Part shown: piece after piece, positions 1 through 8,038 of the stretch | Layout: the number at the start of each line of letters is the position of its first letter | Numbering within the stretch: the first letter of the stretch is position 1 | Source of the DNA: Alcaligenaceae bacterium SAGV5 | GTDB taxonomy: Bacteria > Pseudomonadota > Gammaproteobacteria > Burkholderiales > Burkholderiaceae_B | Direction of reading: 5' to 3' | Assembly (NCBI GenBank): GCA_009360345.1 | Contig: SPDP01000002.1 | Coordinates: 434,001-498,000 of the forward strand | DNA: 64,000 nucleotides | Program-made: the position numbers and the translations under genes | The notes under the pieces: model-generated | Databases searched by the model: none | Told to the model about the DNA's origin: nothing | What the model saw: only the letters and a program-made list of their open reading frames with translations

Positions 1-2989
1 GTGGTACCAGGCGCTGATGCTGCTTTCCACCGAACGCGACAAGTTGCCGCTGAACGGCATCGTCGTCTGCATGGGCGCGCGCACGCTGCTGGCGGGCCCT
101 GACGCGGTGCGGCCGGTGGCGATGCGGCTGCGGCGGCTGGTGGACGAGGCCCTGGAGCATCTGCAGGTCCAGCTTCCGGTGTACCTGGTGGTCACCGGAT
201 TGGACCAGGTACCCGGCTACGGCGCCTTCGCCGCCGTCGTGCCGGAGCAGGCACTGGCGCAGGCGGTGGGGCACCGGCTCTCGGATACGGAGGAGATCAG
301 CGCGGCGACCGGGAACCGGCTCGAAGAACTCTATGCCCCCATCGTGCGGCGCCTGCACGCACTGCGCATCACCGCGCTGCGCGGCCAGGCCACCCCGGCG
401 GGGCGCCGGGCCATCTATGAATTCGTCGAGCACGTGCGGGCCCTGGAGCCCGGGCTGGAAACCCTGGTCGGCCTGATGCTGGAAGACAATCCTTTCCAGC
501 GCACGCCCCGCTGGCGCGGCCTGTTCCTGACCGGTTCGCCGCCCGAGACCGCCGCCGGCAAGAGCGGCGCCGCGGGCGGTTTCCTGGACGACCTCTTCAC
601 CCGCTTCCTGCCCGCCGACCAGCCCCTGGCCTCGCCCAGCTTCCGGGGCAATGCCGGCAAGATGGCGATCGCGGCGGTAGGCGTGGGCGCGATGCTCGGC
701 CTGTCGGCCATGCTGAGCTACGGTTTCGTCAACGCCCGGCAGGACGACGGCAGGCTGCTGGCGCAGACACAGACGGCCTGCCGCGAACCCAGCGACGCGG
801 TGGCGGCCGCGCGCATTGGCTGGCTGGCCCGCTGCGGCCGCACCATCGAGCAGTTGGAGGTGGCGCGCGCCGATACCGGCCTGGGATTCGGCCTGCGGCG
901 GGCCGACGCCGACATCGAGCGGATGAAGGAACAGGTGCTGCGCGATTTCTCCAACCTGATCCTGGCCCCCTACGACCAGATCATCGAAACCGACCTCGCG
1001 CGCAACCAGGCGGGACTGGAGCACTTGCTGGCGGTCTCCCAGCGGCTGCGCATGCTGGACCACTGCCGCCGGCAGAGCGACGCGTGCCAACAGGAAGCGG
1101 CGACCAACCTGGCGTTCGACCAGGACGCGAGGCCGTTCAGCCCTTTTGTCTCGGGTGAGCAGGACGCGCGGGCCGATCGCGAACACGCCGCCGCCCTGCT
1201 CACCACCTACATGGGCTACCTGCGCTGGCAGCAATCGGCCACGCTGGACGCGGAAGCCCAGCGCCTGCGCACGCTCCTGGCCCGACTGCTGGCGGCCCAT
1301 ACGCCTCGTCCGGACGATGTCCGCGCCTGGGCCGACCAACGCCGCGATCCGATCGCGCTGACCGCCTTCTGGCTGCCGCCGGACCGGGTCGTGGGCGTGG
1401 AAGCGGCCGCCATGCCTTCGGTCTCGGCCGCGTTCACGCGCCAGACCTGGCAGGAGGTGCTGGCCCCCATGCTGCGCACCGCCGCCGACGCCGTCCCCGA
1501 GCGCAAGCCTGTCCTGGAAACGTTCCGAGCCCAGTACTTCAGCGAATACTTTCGCGCATGGGGGCGTTTCCAGGCCAGGTTCTTCGAGGGCACCAGGCTG
1601 TGGCGCCCCCAGCTCGACGCCATGGGCAAGCGCGCGGGCACGGCCGAGGATCCGTACCTGCTGCTGGCCGCCGTCACCGATCGCGACCTGCAAGGGCTGG
1701 ACCTTGCCTTGCCCCTGGGCACGCGCTGGACCCGGGCGTGGGCCCGCGCGAAGGGCGATTGGCTGGACGCCTGGCGGCCCTTGGGCGGATTCATGGTCGA
1801 CGCCGTGACAGGGATGTTCCGTGGCTGGTGGGGCGCCGAACCCATCCAGCCCCCCAGTTGGCTGCTGGCGGAGATCGACACCACCGAACGGGTGCTGCGT
1901 CCTCGGCGGCCGGACTACGCGCGCGCCTATCTCCGCCTGCGCGCCGACACCAGCGGCCAGGACGCCTATGACATCGCGGCCGAGCTGTTCCGCGCCAAGG
2001 GCGCGCCGCCGCAGCCGCCGGCGGCCGACTATGCCGCCCTGCTGTCCGCGGTGGACAAGCCTGGAGAACAATTCGCCGCGGTCTTCAAGGGCGACGACCT
2101 GGCCGCCTGGTCCGTGGTGCAAGGACCGTCGCGGCTGCTGCTGTACCTGACCGTGCAGCGCGCCGGCCAGTTCGTCCAGGCCCGGTGGAACGAGAGCGTG
2201 GTCGCCGCGCTGCGCGGCATGCCGCCCAAGGAGCAGGTCGACGCGCTGTACGGCGAACAAGGGCGGCTGACGGCCTTCGTGAAGGACTGGCTGCAGCCTT
2301 TCATCACCGAACGCGAACGCACGCCCACGCGCATCGCCGGCATCGGCTTGCCGCTGTCGTCCGCCTACCAGGGCATGGTCGCGGCCGAGCGGCGCATCCT
2401 GTCGACCCAGGTCAACAAACCGTTTCTTGCCGGCAGCTTCCAGTTCTCGCAGCCCACCCGCATGGGCGCGGCCAGCGAGGGGCCGCAGGGCACGGTACTG
2501 GAAGTGGTCTGCCGCGAGCGCACCTACCTCGCGTCGACCCGCGCGGAATCGCTGGCGGAAGCCACGGCCCAGGTGTTCTGGTCGCCTGACAGCTGCATCG
2601 AGGCGCGCCTGCACATCTCGCTGCCCGCGCCGCCTGAGGCGCCCGCGGCCGCCGCGCCTGGCGCCATGCCCGGAGCCGTTCCCGCGCCCGTGCCTGCCAC
2701 CACTCCGCCGCCTCCCCTGGGGCCCCGGCTGACGCTGATCTACCCCGGCGCCGAAGGCTTCGCCACCTTGATCTCCGATTTCCGTTCGGGATCTCACGCC
2801 TTCCGGCTGCCCGATTTCCGTACCTCGTACGGCCCCATCCAATGGAAGGAGTTGTCGGCCCGCCTGGCCCAGCAGGGCTTCACCGAGGCCCGGGTATTCA
2901 TGGACGTGCGCCCTTCCGACGAGATGCTGCGCTTCCTGAACGCCCGGACCGAACCGGCCGCCGCACTGCCTACCTCCATCCTGGAATGA
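1..2989 (+). CDS. tssM: T6SS inner-membrane protein TssM (IcmF), 5' truncated
   Basis: This is the C-terminal ~995 residues of TssM, the inner-membrane and periplasmic scaffold that joins the T6SS baseplate to the outer-membrane lipoprotein TssJ. The reading frame is open from base 2, so the gene begins outside the window; the ATG at 17 is internal. The visible part has the end of the cytoplasmic domain, one hydrophobic segment at about 660-725 (the third membrane helix of the family) and a long periplasmic domain ending in the IcmF C-terminal region. An Ala/Pro-rich linker near 2635-2715 precedes the last domain. The Walker A motif of the N-terminal half cannot be judged. tssA starts 16 bases after the stop, so the two are probably co-transcribed. 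Confidence 0.93.
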   Translation, partial: WYQALMLLSTERDKLPLNGIVVCMGARTLLAGPDAVRPVAMRLRRLVDEALEHLQVQLPVYLVVTGLDQVPGYGAFAAVVPEQALAQAVGHRLSDTEEISAATGNRLEELYAPIVRRLHALRITALRGQATPAGRRAIYEFVEHVRALEPGLETLVGLMLEDNPFQRTPRWRGLFLTGSPPETAAGKSGAAGGFLDDLFTRFLPADQPLASPSFRGNAGKMAIAAVGVGAMLGLSAMLSYGFVNARQDDGRLLAQTQTACREPSDAVAAARIGWLARCGRTIEQLEVARADTGLGFGLRRADADIERMKEQVLRDFSNLILAPYDQIIETDLARNQAGLEHLLAVSQRLRMLDHCRRQSDACQQEAATNLAFDQDARPFSPFVSGEQDARADREHAAALLTTYMGYLRWQQSATLDAEAQRLRTLLARLLAAHTPRPDDVRAWADQRRDPIALTAFWLPPDRVVGVEAAAMPSVSAAFTRQTWQEVLAPMLRTAADAVPERKPVLETFRAQYFSEYFRAWGRFQARFFEGTRLWRPQLDAMGKRAGTAEDPYLLLAAVTDRDLQGLDLALPLGTRWTRAWARAKGDWLDAWRPLGGFMVDAVTGMFRGWWGAEPIQPPSWLLAEIDTTERVLRPRRPDYARAYLRLRADTSGQDAYDIAAELFRAKGAPPQPPAADYAALLSAVDKPGEQFAAVFKGDDLAAWSVVQGPSRLLLYLTVQRAGQFVQARWNESVVAALRGMPPKEQVDALYGEQGRLTAFVKDWLQPFITERERTPTRIAGIGLPLSSAYQGMVAAERRILSTQVNKPFLAGSFQFSQPTRMGAASEGPQGTVLEVVCRERTYLASTRAESLAEATAQVFWSPDSCIEARLHISLPAPPEAPAAAAPGAMPGAVPAPVPATTPPPPLGPRLTLIYPGAEGFATLISDFRSGSHAFRLPDFRTSYGPIQWKELSARLAQQGFTEARVFMDVRPSDEMLRFLNARTEPAAALPTSILE

Positions 2990-3005
2990 CGACCTGGAGA
3001 TTCCC

Positions 3006-4106
3006 ATGGCCATCGATATCGCCGAACTGATGCAACCCATCGCCGGAGGCGATCCCTGCGGCGAGGACGCCTCGTTCTCGGACACCTACGACCGCATCCG
3101 GGAAGCGCGCCGCGCGGACGACCCCTCACTGTCGCAGGGCGACTGGCAGACCGAACTGAAGACCGCCGACTGGCGGGCCGCCGCCGACCTGGCGGCAGAA
3201 GTGCTGCAAAGCCAGAGCAAGGACCTGCAGGCCGCCGTCTGGCTGGGCGAGGCCCTGATTGCCCGTCACGGACTGGCCGGCGCCACCGATGCGATGGATG
3301 TGCTGCACAGCCTGCTGGACACCTACTGGGACGGCCTGCACCCGCGGCCCGATGGCGACGACCAGGAGGAACGCGCCAGCAAACTGGCCTGGTTCAACGT
3401 CTATGGCGGGCTCGCCTTGAAGAAGGCGCCGCTGACCGCTTCCGCACCCTACGTCACGCTGATCGATTGGCAGGACTCGCGCGAGGTCGACAACCTTGCG
3501 CGCCAGAACGCCGCCGCCCACCAGGAAGCGCTGGATGCGGGCAAACCCACGGGGGAATCGGTGGACAAGGCCATCGAGGGCAGCGGCCCGGGCTTCGTGT
3601 CGGAAACCCTGGCCGCCGTGGACGCGGCGCAGGCCGCCTTCGACCGTTTGCAGGCGCTGGTCGACCAGCGCTTCGGCCGCCAGGCGCCCAGCCTGGCCGA
3701 CCTGGGCGACGGGCTCAAGCGCGCGCGCCAGGTGCTGGCGCGCGCGGCGCAGAACCTGGGCATCGCCCCCCGACAGGAACCGGGGGCGGGCGAAACCGCT
3801 GTCGTTGCATCCACGGCGCCTGCCGCGACGCCGGAACCCGCGTTGCAAGCCATGCCGGTGGCCACGGCCACGATGACCGTGCCGCGCGTGGCGGTGGACT
3901 TCCAGGCCCGCGCCGAGCTGCTGCGTACCCTGGGCGAGATCGCCGCCCACTTCAAGCGCGTGGAGCCGCACAGCCCGGTGTCCTTCCTGCTGGAACGCGC
4001 GGTGAGCTGGGCCGACATGCCGCTGGATCAGTGGCTGGCGGAAGTGGTGAACGACGATTCGGTGCTGGGGGTGATACGGGATCGGATCGGGGTGCCGCGG
4101 GGGTGA
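3006..4106 (+). CDS. tssA: T6SS baseplate/cap protein TssA
   Basis: A 366-residue protein with an ImpA N-terminal domain (residues ~1-120: start MAIDIAELMQPI, then PCGEDASF), an Ala/Pro-rich linker around 255-290 and a C-terminal domain ending EVVNDDSVLGVIRDRIG. TssA primes baseplate assembly and tail-tube polymerisation in the cytoplasm. The ATG is preceded by GGAGATTCCC. It follows tssM closely and converges with the small antitoxin gene, with 5 bases between the stop codons. The identity rests on the N-terminal domain and the T6SS context. Confidence 0.92.
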   Translation: MAIDIAELMQPIAGGDPCGEDASFSDTYDRIREARRADDPSLSQGDWQTELKTADWRAAADLAAEVLQSQSKDLQAAVWLGEALIARHGLAGATDAMDVLHSLLDTYWDGLHPRPDGDDQEERASKLAWFNVYGGLALKKAPLTASAPYVTLIDWQDSREVDNLARQNAAAHQEALDAGKPTGESVDKAIEGSGPGFVSETLAAVDAAQAAFDRLQALVDQRFGRQAPSLADLGDGLKRARQVLARAAQNLGIAPRQEPGAGETAVVASTAPAATPEPALQAMPVATATMTVPRVAVDFQARAELLRTLGEIAAHFKRVEPHSPVSFLLERAVSWADMPLDQWLAEVVNDDSVLGVIRDRIGVPRG

Positions 4107-4111
4107 CGGGC

Positions 4112-4399
4112 TCAGCCGTGCATCGGCTCGAACTTCAGCTTGAGACCGAATGCTTGAATCAGCTTCCAGACGGTTTCGTAACGCGGCTTGGAACCCGGCG
4201 CCAGGGACTTGTACAAGCTTTCCCGCCCCAGGCCGGTACGGTGGGCGACTTCGGCCATGCCCACCGCCTTCGCGATATCCCCCAGGGCAAGCAGAAAAAC
4301 ATCGGGGCCTTCTTCAATGGCTGCGGAGAGGTATTCCGCGATCATCTCTTCGCTGTCCAGGTATTCCGATGCGTCGAATGGCCTGACTTCACGCCTCAT
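4112..4399 (-). CDS. HigA-type antitoxin (HTH, addiction module antidote)
   Basis: A 95-residue protein starting MRREVRPFDASEYL, with a helix-turn-helix region (GMAEVAHRTGLGRESLYKSL, residues ~52-71) and an ending typical of the small addiction-module antidote / HigA2 family. It would neutralise the adjacent toxin and bind the operon operator. The longer open frame back to 4537 is rejected because the 4399 ATG has AGAGAGGTC just upstream and matches the family length. The start overlaps the end of the toxin gene by 11 bases, which implies translational coupling in toxin-first order. It sits as a two-gene insert between tssA and tssB. Confidence 0.8.
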   Translation of the reverse strand: MRREVRPFDASEYLDSEEMIAEYLSAAIEEGPDVFLLALGDIAKAVGMAEVAHRTGLGRESLYKSLAPGSKPRYETVWKLIQAFGLKLKFEPMHG

Positions 4400-4709
4400 G
4401 ATTGACCTCTCTTGTCGCCCATAGTCTGTGGGCTGTCTTGATGTCGCAGGCCTGGGTCGATTTGTCTCCGCCACAAAGCAACAGGTAGACCACCGACCCT
4501 TGCCTCGCGTAATAAATCCGATATCCCGGACCAACATCGATCTTCATCTCCATCACCCCCCGACCAAGCGCGCGATGGCTGCCGAAATTCCCGGTTCGAG
4601 CGCCTTGGATCCGGGCAATGATCCGGGCAATGATCCGGGCCCTGGCCCGCAAATCTTTCAGACCGTATAGCCATTTTTCGAACGCTTTCGTAGCAAGGAT
4701 AGTGTTCAT
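4389..4709 (-). CDS. HigB/RelE-type toxin (Gp49-like)
   Basis: A 106-residue protein with the Gp49/HigB core: GNFGSHRALGRGV, then EMKIDVGPGYRIYYARQG, and a late LLLCGGDKSTQ strand. Family members are RelE-fold mRNA interferases that cut translated mRNA on the ribosome. ATG 4709 is chosen over the upstream ATG of the longer frame because AAGGATACTATTG gives a good ribosome site and the protein then begins MNTILATKAFEKW as relatives do. A 12-base tandem repeat inside the gene adds an extra IARI unit in the helix (see repeat). Toxin-first order and promoter-overlapping dyad are typical of higBA. Confidence 0.8.
   Translation of the reverse strand: MNTILATKAFEKWLYGLKDLRARARIIARIIARIQGARTGNFGSHRALGRGVMEMKIDVGPGYRIYYARQGSVVYLLLCGGDKSTQACDIKTAHRLWATREVNHEA
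4608..4640. repeat. 12-bp tandem repeat inside the toxin gene
   Basis: The unit gatccgggcaat is present twice in full and a third time over 9 bases. On the coding strand it encodes ARIIARIIARI, so one unit adds exactly four residues and keeps the frame. This looks like a recent slippage duplication. Confidence 0.9.
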
Positions 4710-4714
4710 CAATA

Positions 4715-4730
4715 GTATCCTTTTGGATAC
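4715..4730. promoter_or_regulatory. Operator dyad GTATCC-N4-GGATAC of the toxin-antitoxin operon
   Basis: A perfect inverted repeat (6-base arms, TTTT spacer) lies 5 bases upstream of the toxin ATG, within the leader. A dyad at this spot is where HigA-type antitoxins normally bind to autoregulate. Binding here is inferred. Confidence 0.6.
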
Positions 4731-4839
4731 AAAAAACAAGCAAGACAGAGCGATTCTGCGGATATCTGCCTGTCATCGCCAAGCACCTCAAGGACAATCT
4801 CGTCCAACCTCCCCCTACCCCTTCCGGCCTATCTCCACG

Positions 4840-4887
4840 TCTGGCCGTCTGGCTACTACCGCCGCCGGCCCCGGCTTTCTAGACTGC
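4840..4887 (+). promoter_or_regulatory. tssB promoter with shared T6SS element
   Basis: GGCCGTCTGGC at 4843 lies 37 bases upstream of TAGACTGC at 4880, the same arrangement and spacing as before tssF (13085/13122) and the sensor gene at 25197 (25124/25161). TAGACT fits a -10 box (TATAAT). This copy lacks the ATA flank present in the others, but a reversed ATAGGCC (GGCCTAT, 4826-4832) lies just upstream. The -10 is 52 bases before the tssB ATG. Confidence 0.5.
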
Positions 4888-4931
4888 ACCGCATTCCCGT
4901 TCGACCGCCGGCGATGCCAAGGAGAGCGATC

Positions 4932-5450
4932 ATGGCCAAGAAGGAAAGCACCCAGCACAAGCTCGACCGCGTCCGCGCGCCCCGGGTCCAGCTGACCTAC
5001 GACGTGGAGATCGGCGACGCCATCGAGAAGAAGGAACTGCCCTTCGTCGCGGGCGTGCTGGGCGATTTCAGCGGCAAGCCCGAGGAGCCGCTGCCCCGGT
5101 TGAAGGACCGCAAGTTCGTCAACGTCGACAAGGACAACTTCGACGACGTACTCAAGGGCATGAAGCCGCGCCTGCAATACCAGGTGGACAACAAGCTGTC
5201 CGACGACGGGTCGCGCATAGGCGTGACGCTGGACTTCAAGAGCCTGGCCGATTTCGAGCCGGAGAGGCTCGTGCGGCAGATCGACCCGCTGCGCAAGCTG
5301 CTGGAAGCCCGCCAGAAGCTGGCCGACCTGCGCAACAAGATGGCGGGCAACGACAAGTTCGAGGAGTTGCTGAGCGAGGTGCTGCAGAACACCGACAAGA
5401 TCGCCCAGCTGTCCCGGGAAGTCGCGAAAGACGACACCCCCAAAGCCTGA
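4932..5450 (+). CDS. tssB: T6SS sheath small subunit TssB
   Basis: A 172-residue protein matching TssB/VipA: N-terminal KKESTQHKLDRVRAPRVQLTYDVE, the EKKELPFVAGVLGDFSG block, the FVNVDKDNFDDVLKGMKPRL block and a coiled C-terminal half. TssB pairs with TssC to build the contractile sheath. ATG 4932 is used rather than the upstream in-frame ATG (4914) because AAGGAG lies 7 bases before it and the protein then starts at the family position. It is the first gene of tssB-tssC-hcp-tssE, with 26 bases to tssC. Confidence 0.96.
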   Translation: MAKKESTQHKLDRVRAPRVQLTYDVEIGDAIEKKELPFVAGVLGDFSGKPEEPLPRLKDRKFVNVDKDNFDDVLKGMKPRLQYQVDNKLSDDGSRIGVTLDFKSLADFEPERLVRQIDPLRKLLEARQKLADLRNKMAGNDKFEELLSEVLQNTDKIAQLSREVAKDDTPKA

Positions 5451-5476
5451 CGCACCGTAGCCACCGGAGACCGCCC

Positions 5477-6964
5477 ATGGCCGACACCCAACCACAAGGC
5501 GCGGCGCCCGCCGCGTCCGCCGAAGCCCAGTCCGCTTCGCTGCTCGACTCCATCCTGTCGCAAAGCCGCGTCGCCCGCTCCGATTCCGAGAAGGAACGGG
5601 CGCGGGACCTCATCGCCGAGCTGGTCAGCCAGATCGCCGACGGCGAGGTCACGATCTCGCGCGACGCCATCGCCTCCATCGACGCGCGCATCGCGCAACT
5701 GGACGCGGTCCTGTCCGACCAGTTGTCGGCCGTCATGCACGCGCCGGAATTCCAGCAGCTCGAAGGCAGCTGGCGCGGGCTGAAGTACCTGATCGACAGC
5801 TCGGAGACCAGCACCACATTGAAGGTCAAGCTGTTCAACGCCAGCAAGAAGGAACTGGTGAAAGACCTGAAAAGCGCCTCGGATTTCGACCAGTCGGCGT
5901 TGTTCAAGAAGGTCTATGAAGAGGAATACGGCACTTTCGGCGGCGCGCCGTTCGCGACGCTGATCGGCGACTACGAGTTCACGCGCCATCCCGAGGACAT
6001 GTACCTGCTGGAAGAGATGTCGCACATCGCCGCTTCCGCCCACGCGCCCTTCCTATCGGCCGCCTCGCCCGAGTTGTTCGGGTTCGAGAGCTTCACCGAC
6101 CTGTCCGGGCCGCGCGACCTGGCCAAGATCTTCGACACGGTCGAATACGCCAAATGGAAGTCCTTCCGCGCCTCGGAGGATTCGCGCTACATCGGGCTGG
6201 CCATGCCGCACGTGCTGGGGCGCCTGCCCTACGGGCCCGACACCGCGCCGGTGGAGGCGTTCAATTACCAGGAAGACGTGACGGGCAAGGATCACTCCAA
6301 GTACCTGTGGAGCAATGCCGCGTATTCGCTGGGCGCGCGCATCACCGACGCCTTCGCCCGGTACGGCTGGTGCGCGGCGATCCGCGGCGTGGAAGGCGGG
6401 GGCCTGGTCGAAGGACTGCCCACGCACACCTTCGCCACCGACGACGGCGAGGTCGCGCTGAAATGCCCGACCGAAATCGCCATTACCGACAGGCGCGAAA
6501 AGGAGCTGGCGGACCTGGGCTTCATTCCGCTGGTGCATTGCAAGGGCACGGACTACGCGGCCTTCTTCTCGACCCAGTCGGCGCAGCGGGCCAAGGAATA
6601 CAACACCGATGCCGCCAACGCCAATGCCCGGCTGTCGTCGCAGCTGCAGTACATCTACGCGGTCAGCCGCATCGCGCACTACCTGAAGACGATGATGCGC
6701 GACAAGATCGGCAGCTTCGCCTCGAAGGCGAGCGTCGAGACCTACCTGAACAATTGGGTGGCGCAGTACGTCCTGTTGGACGATATGGCCTCGCAGGAAC
6801 GCAAGGCCCAGTTCCCGCTGCGCGAAGCCCGCATCGAAGTGGCCGAGATACCCGGCAAGCCGGGCGCCTACAAGGCCGCCGCCTTCCTGCGCCCGCACTA
6901 CCAGCTGGACGAACTGAGCGTCTCGCTGCGCCTGGTGGCCGAACTTCCGCAATCGGCCCGCTAA
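5477..6964 (+). CDS. tssC: T6SS sheath large subunit TssC
   Basis: A 495-residue EvpB/VipB-family protein of usual length. Recognisable blocks are FQQLEGSWRGLKYLIDSSET, the GDYEFTRHPEDMYLLEEMSHIA region, RLPYGPDT and the C-terminal LRPHYQLDELSVSLRLVAELP. It forms the outer sheath with TssB and is the substrate that ClpV recycles after contraction. An N-terminal Ala-rich stretch (residues 5-25) precedes the conserved core. ATG has GGAGACCGCCC upstream. hcp follows after 22 bases. Confidence 0.97.
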   Translation: MADTQPQGAAPAASAEAQSASLLDSILSQSRVARSDSEKERARDLIAELVSQIADGEVTISRDAIASIDARIAQLDAVLSDQLSAVMHAPEFQQLEGSWRGLKYLIDSSETSTTLKVKLFNASKKELVKDLKSASDFDQSALFKKVYEEEYGTFGGAPFATLIGDYEFTRHPEDMYLLEEMSHIAASAHAPFLSAASPELFGFESFTDLSGPRDLAKIFDTVEYAKWKSFRASEDSRYIGLAMPHVLGRLPYGPDTAPVEAFNYQEDVTGKDHSKYLWSNAAYSLGARITDAFARYGWCAAIRGVEGGGLVEGLPTHTFATDDGEVALKCPTEIAITDRREKELADLGFIPLVHCKGTDYAAFFSTQSAQRAKEYNTDAANANARLSSQLQYIYAVSRIAHYLKTMMRDKIGSFASKASVETYLNNWVAQYVLLDDMASQERKAQFPLREARIEVAEIPGKPGAYKAAAFLRPHYQLDELSVSLRLVAELPQSAR

Positions 6965-6986
6965 TTCACCACGAGGAGTCTGAATC

Positions 6987-7481
6987 ATGGCATTCGACGC
7001 ATTCATCCAGCTTGAAGGGATCAAGGGGGAAAGCACCGACGAGAAGCACAAGGACTGGATCGAGATCCAGAACTACGGCTTCGGCGCGGCCCAGCCCCAG
7101 TCGAACACCGCATCGTCGTCGGGCAACCTCGGGTCGGCGCGGGTCGAGGTAAAGAACTTCACCTTCCTGCACAACCTGGACATCGCCAGCCCCAAGCTGT
7201 TCGAATACTGCTGCACCGGGGCCACGATTCCCAAGGCGACCATCACCGTGAATCGCGCCGGCGGACAGAAAGAGAAATACATGGAGTACAAGCTGACCGA
7301 CGTGATCGTGACGTCGGTCAACCGCGACGGCTCCGCCGACAACACGCAGGACGTGCCGCTGGAAGCCGTCGCGCTGGGCTTCGGCAAGATCGAGATGACC
7401 TACAGCAAGATCGGCATCGACGGGAAGTCTTCGGGCAACGCCTCCGCCGGCTGGGACCTGAAGAAGAATGTGAAGGTGTAG
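6987..7481 (+). CDS. hcp: T6SS inner-tube protein Hcp (TssD)
   Basis: A 164-residue Hcp1-family protein. It begins MAFDAFIQLEGIKGES and carries DWIEIQNYGFG, the central NFTFLHNLDIASPKLFEYC strands and a C-terminal GWDLKKNVKV. Hcp hexamers stack into the tube inside the TssBC sheath and are secreted. The ribosome site is ACGAGGAG. A structured intergenic repeat follows the stop at once and may stabilise or terminate the message, favouring hcp over tssE; that role is inferred. Confidence 0.97.
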   Translation: MAFDAFIQLEGIKGESTDEKHKDWIEIQNYGFGAAQPQSNTASSSGNLGSARVEVKNFTFLHNLDIASPKLFEYCCTGATIPKATITVNRAGGQKEKYMEYKLTDVIVTSVNRDGSADNTQDVPLEAVALGFGKIEMTYSKIGIDGKSSGNASAGWDLKKNVKV

Positions 7482-7482
7482 G

Positions 7483-7557
7483 GCCCCCTACGCGCTTCGC
7501 GCGCCCCCCAGGGGGCGATGCGGGTGGACCGGCAAAGCCGGATCCACCGCATCCTGG
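7483..7557. repeat. Dispersed intergenic hairpin repeat, copy 1
   Basis: About 75 bases nearly identical to 62596-62671. It contains two potential hairpins: CCCCC..CGCGCTTCGCGCG..GGGGG, and GATGCGGGTGGACCGGC paired with GCCGGATCCACCGCATC. Both copies directly follow a gene (hcp, amtB). No open frame is conserved, so it looks like a structured extragenic element. Confidence 0.85.
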
Positions 7558-7606
7558 GTCTAGTGGAGCTATCTTGGAATGTAGCAGCGGTGCGTAGAGG
7601 CCCACT

Positions 7607-8038
7607 ATGAAAAGCCTGATCGAGCGCCTGGAATCGGCGACCGCCGACAGCGGCCGCGCCGATATTTACGCGTTGCGCGACGCTGTTTCGCGGGACCTGG
7701 AAGCATTGCTGAACACACGCTCGGAAGGAGCGCGCCTGATTCCGCAGGCCTACGCCGAGTGCCGCAAGTCCTCGCTGACCTACGGCATTCCCGACTTCTC
7801 GTCCTACAGCCTGCTCAGTCCGCACGATCGCGACCGGATACGGCGCGCGCTGGAAGCGGCCATCACGCAGCACGAGAGCCGCCTGTCGCGGGTCAGGGTG
7901 GGACTGGAGGCGCCCCGCCAGTACGAGCGCGTGCTGCGATTCAAGGTGGACGCGCTGCTGTCGCTGGGCCCCGACCGGGAGAAAGTCCAGTTCGACGCCG
8001 TGCTCCAGCTCAATACCCAGGCCTACGCCGTCAAGTAG
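7607..8038 (+). CDS. tssE: T6SS baseplate protein TssE
   Basis: A 143-residue gp25-like protein. The gp25/TssE core is seen in IYALRDAVSRDLEALLNTR, the YGIPDFSSYSLLSPHDRDRIRRALEAAI block and the terminal FDAVLQLNTQAYAVK. TssE is a wedge protein of the phage-like baseplate. It is separated from hcp by the hairpin repeat (125 bases). Its last 16 bases overlap the 3' end of the convergent kinase gene. This is the last gene before the transcription unit is interrupted. Confidence 0.93.
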   Translation: MKSLIERLESATADSGRADIYALRDAVSRDLEALLNTRSEGARLIPQAYAECRKSSLTYGIPDFSSYSLLSPHDRDRIRRALEAAITQHESRLSRVRVGLEAPRQYERVLRFKVDALLSLGPDREKVQFDAVLQLNTQAYAVK

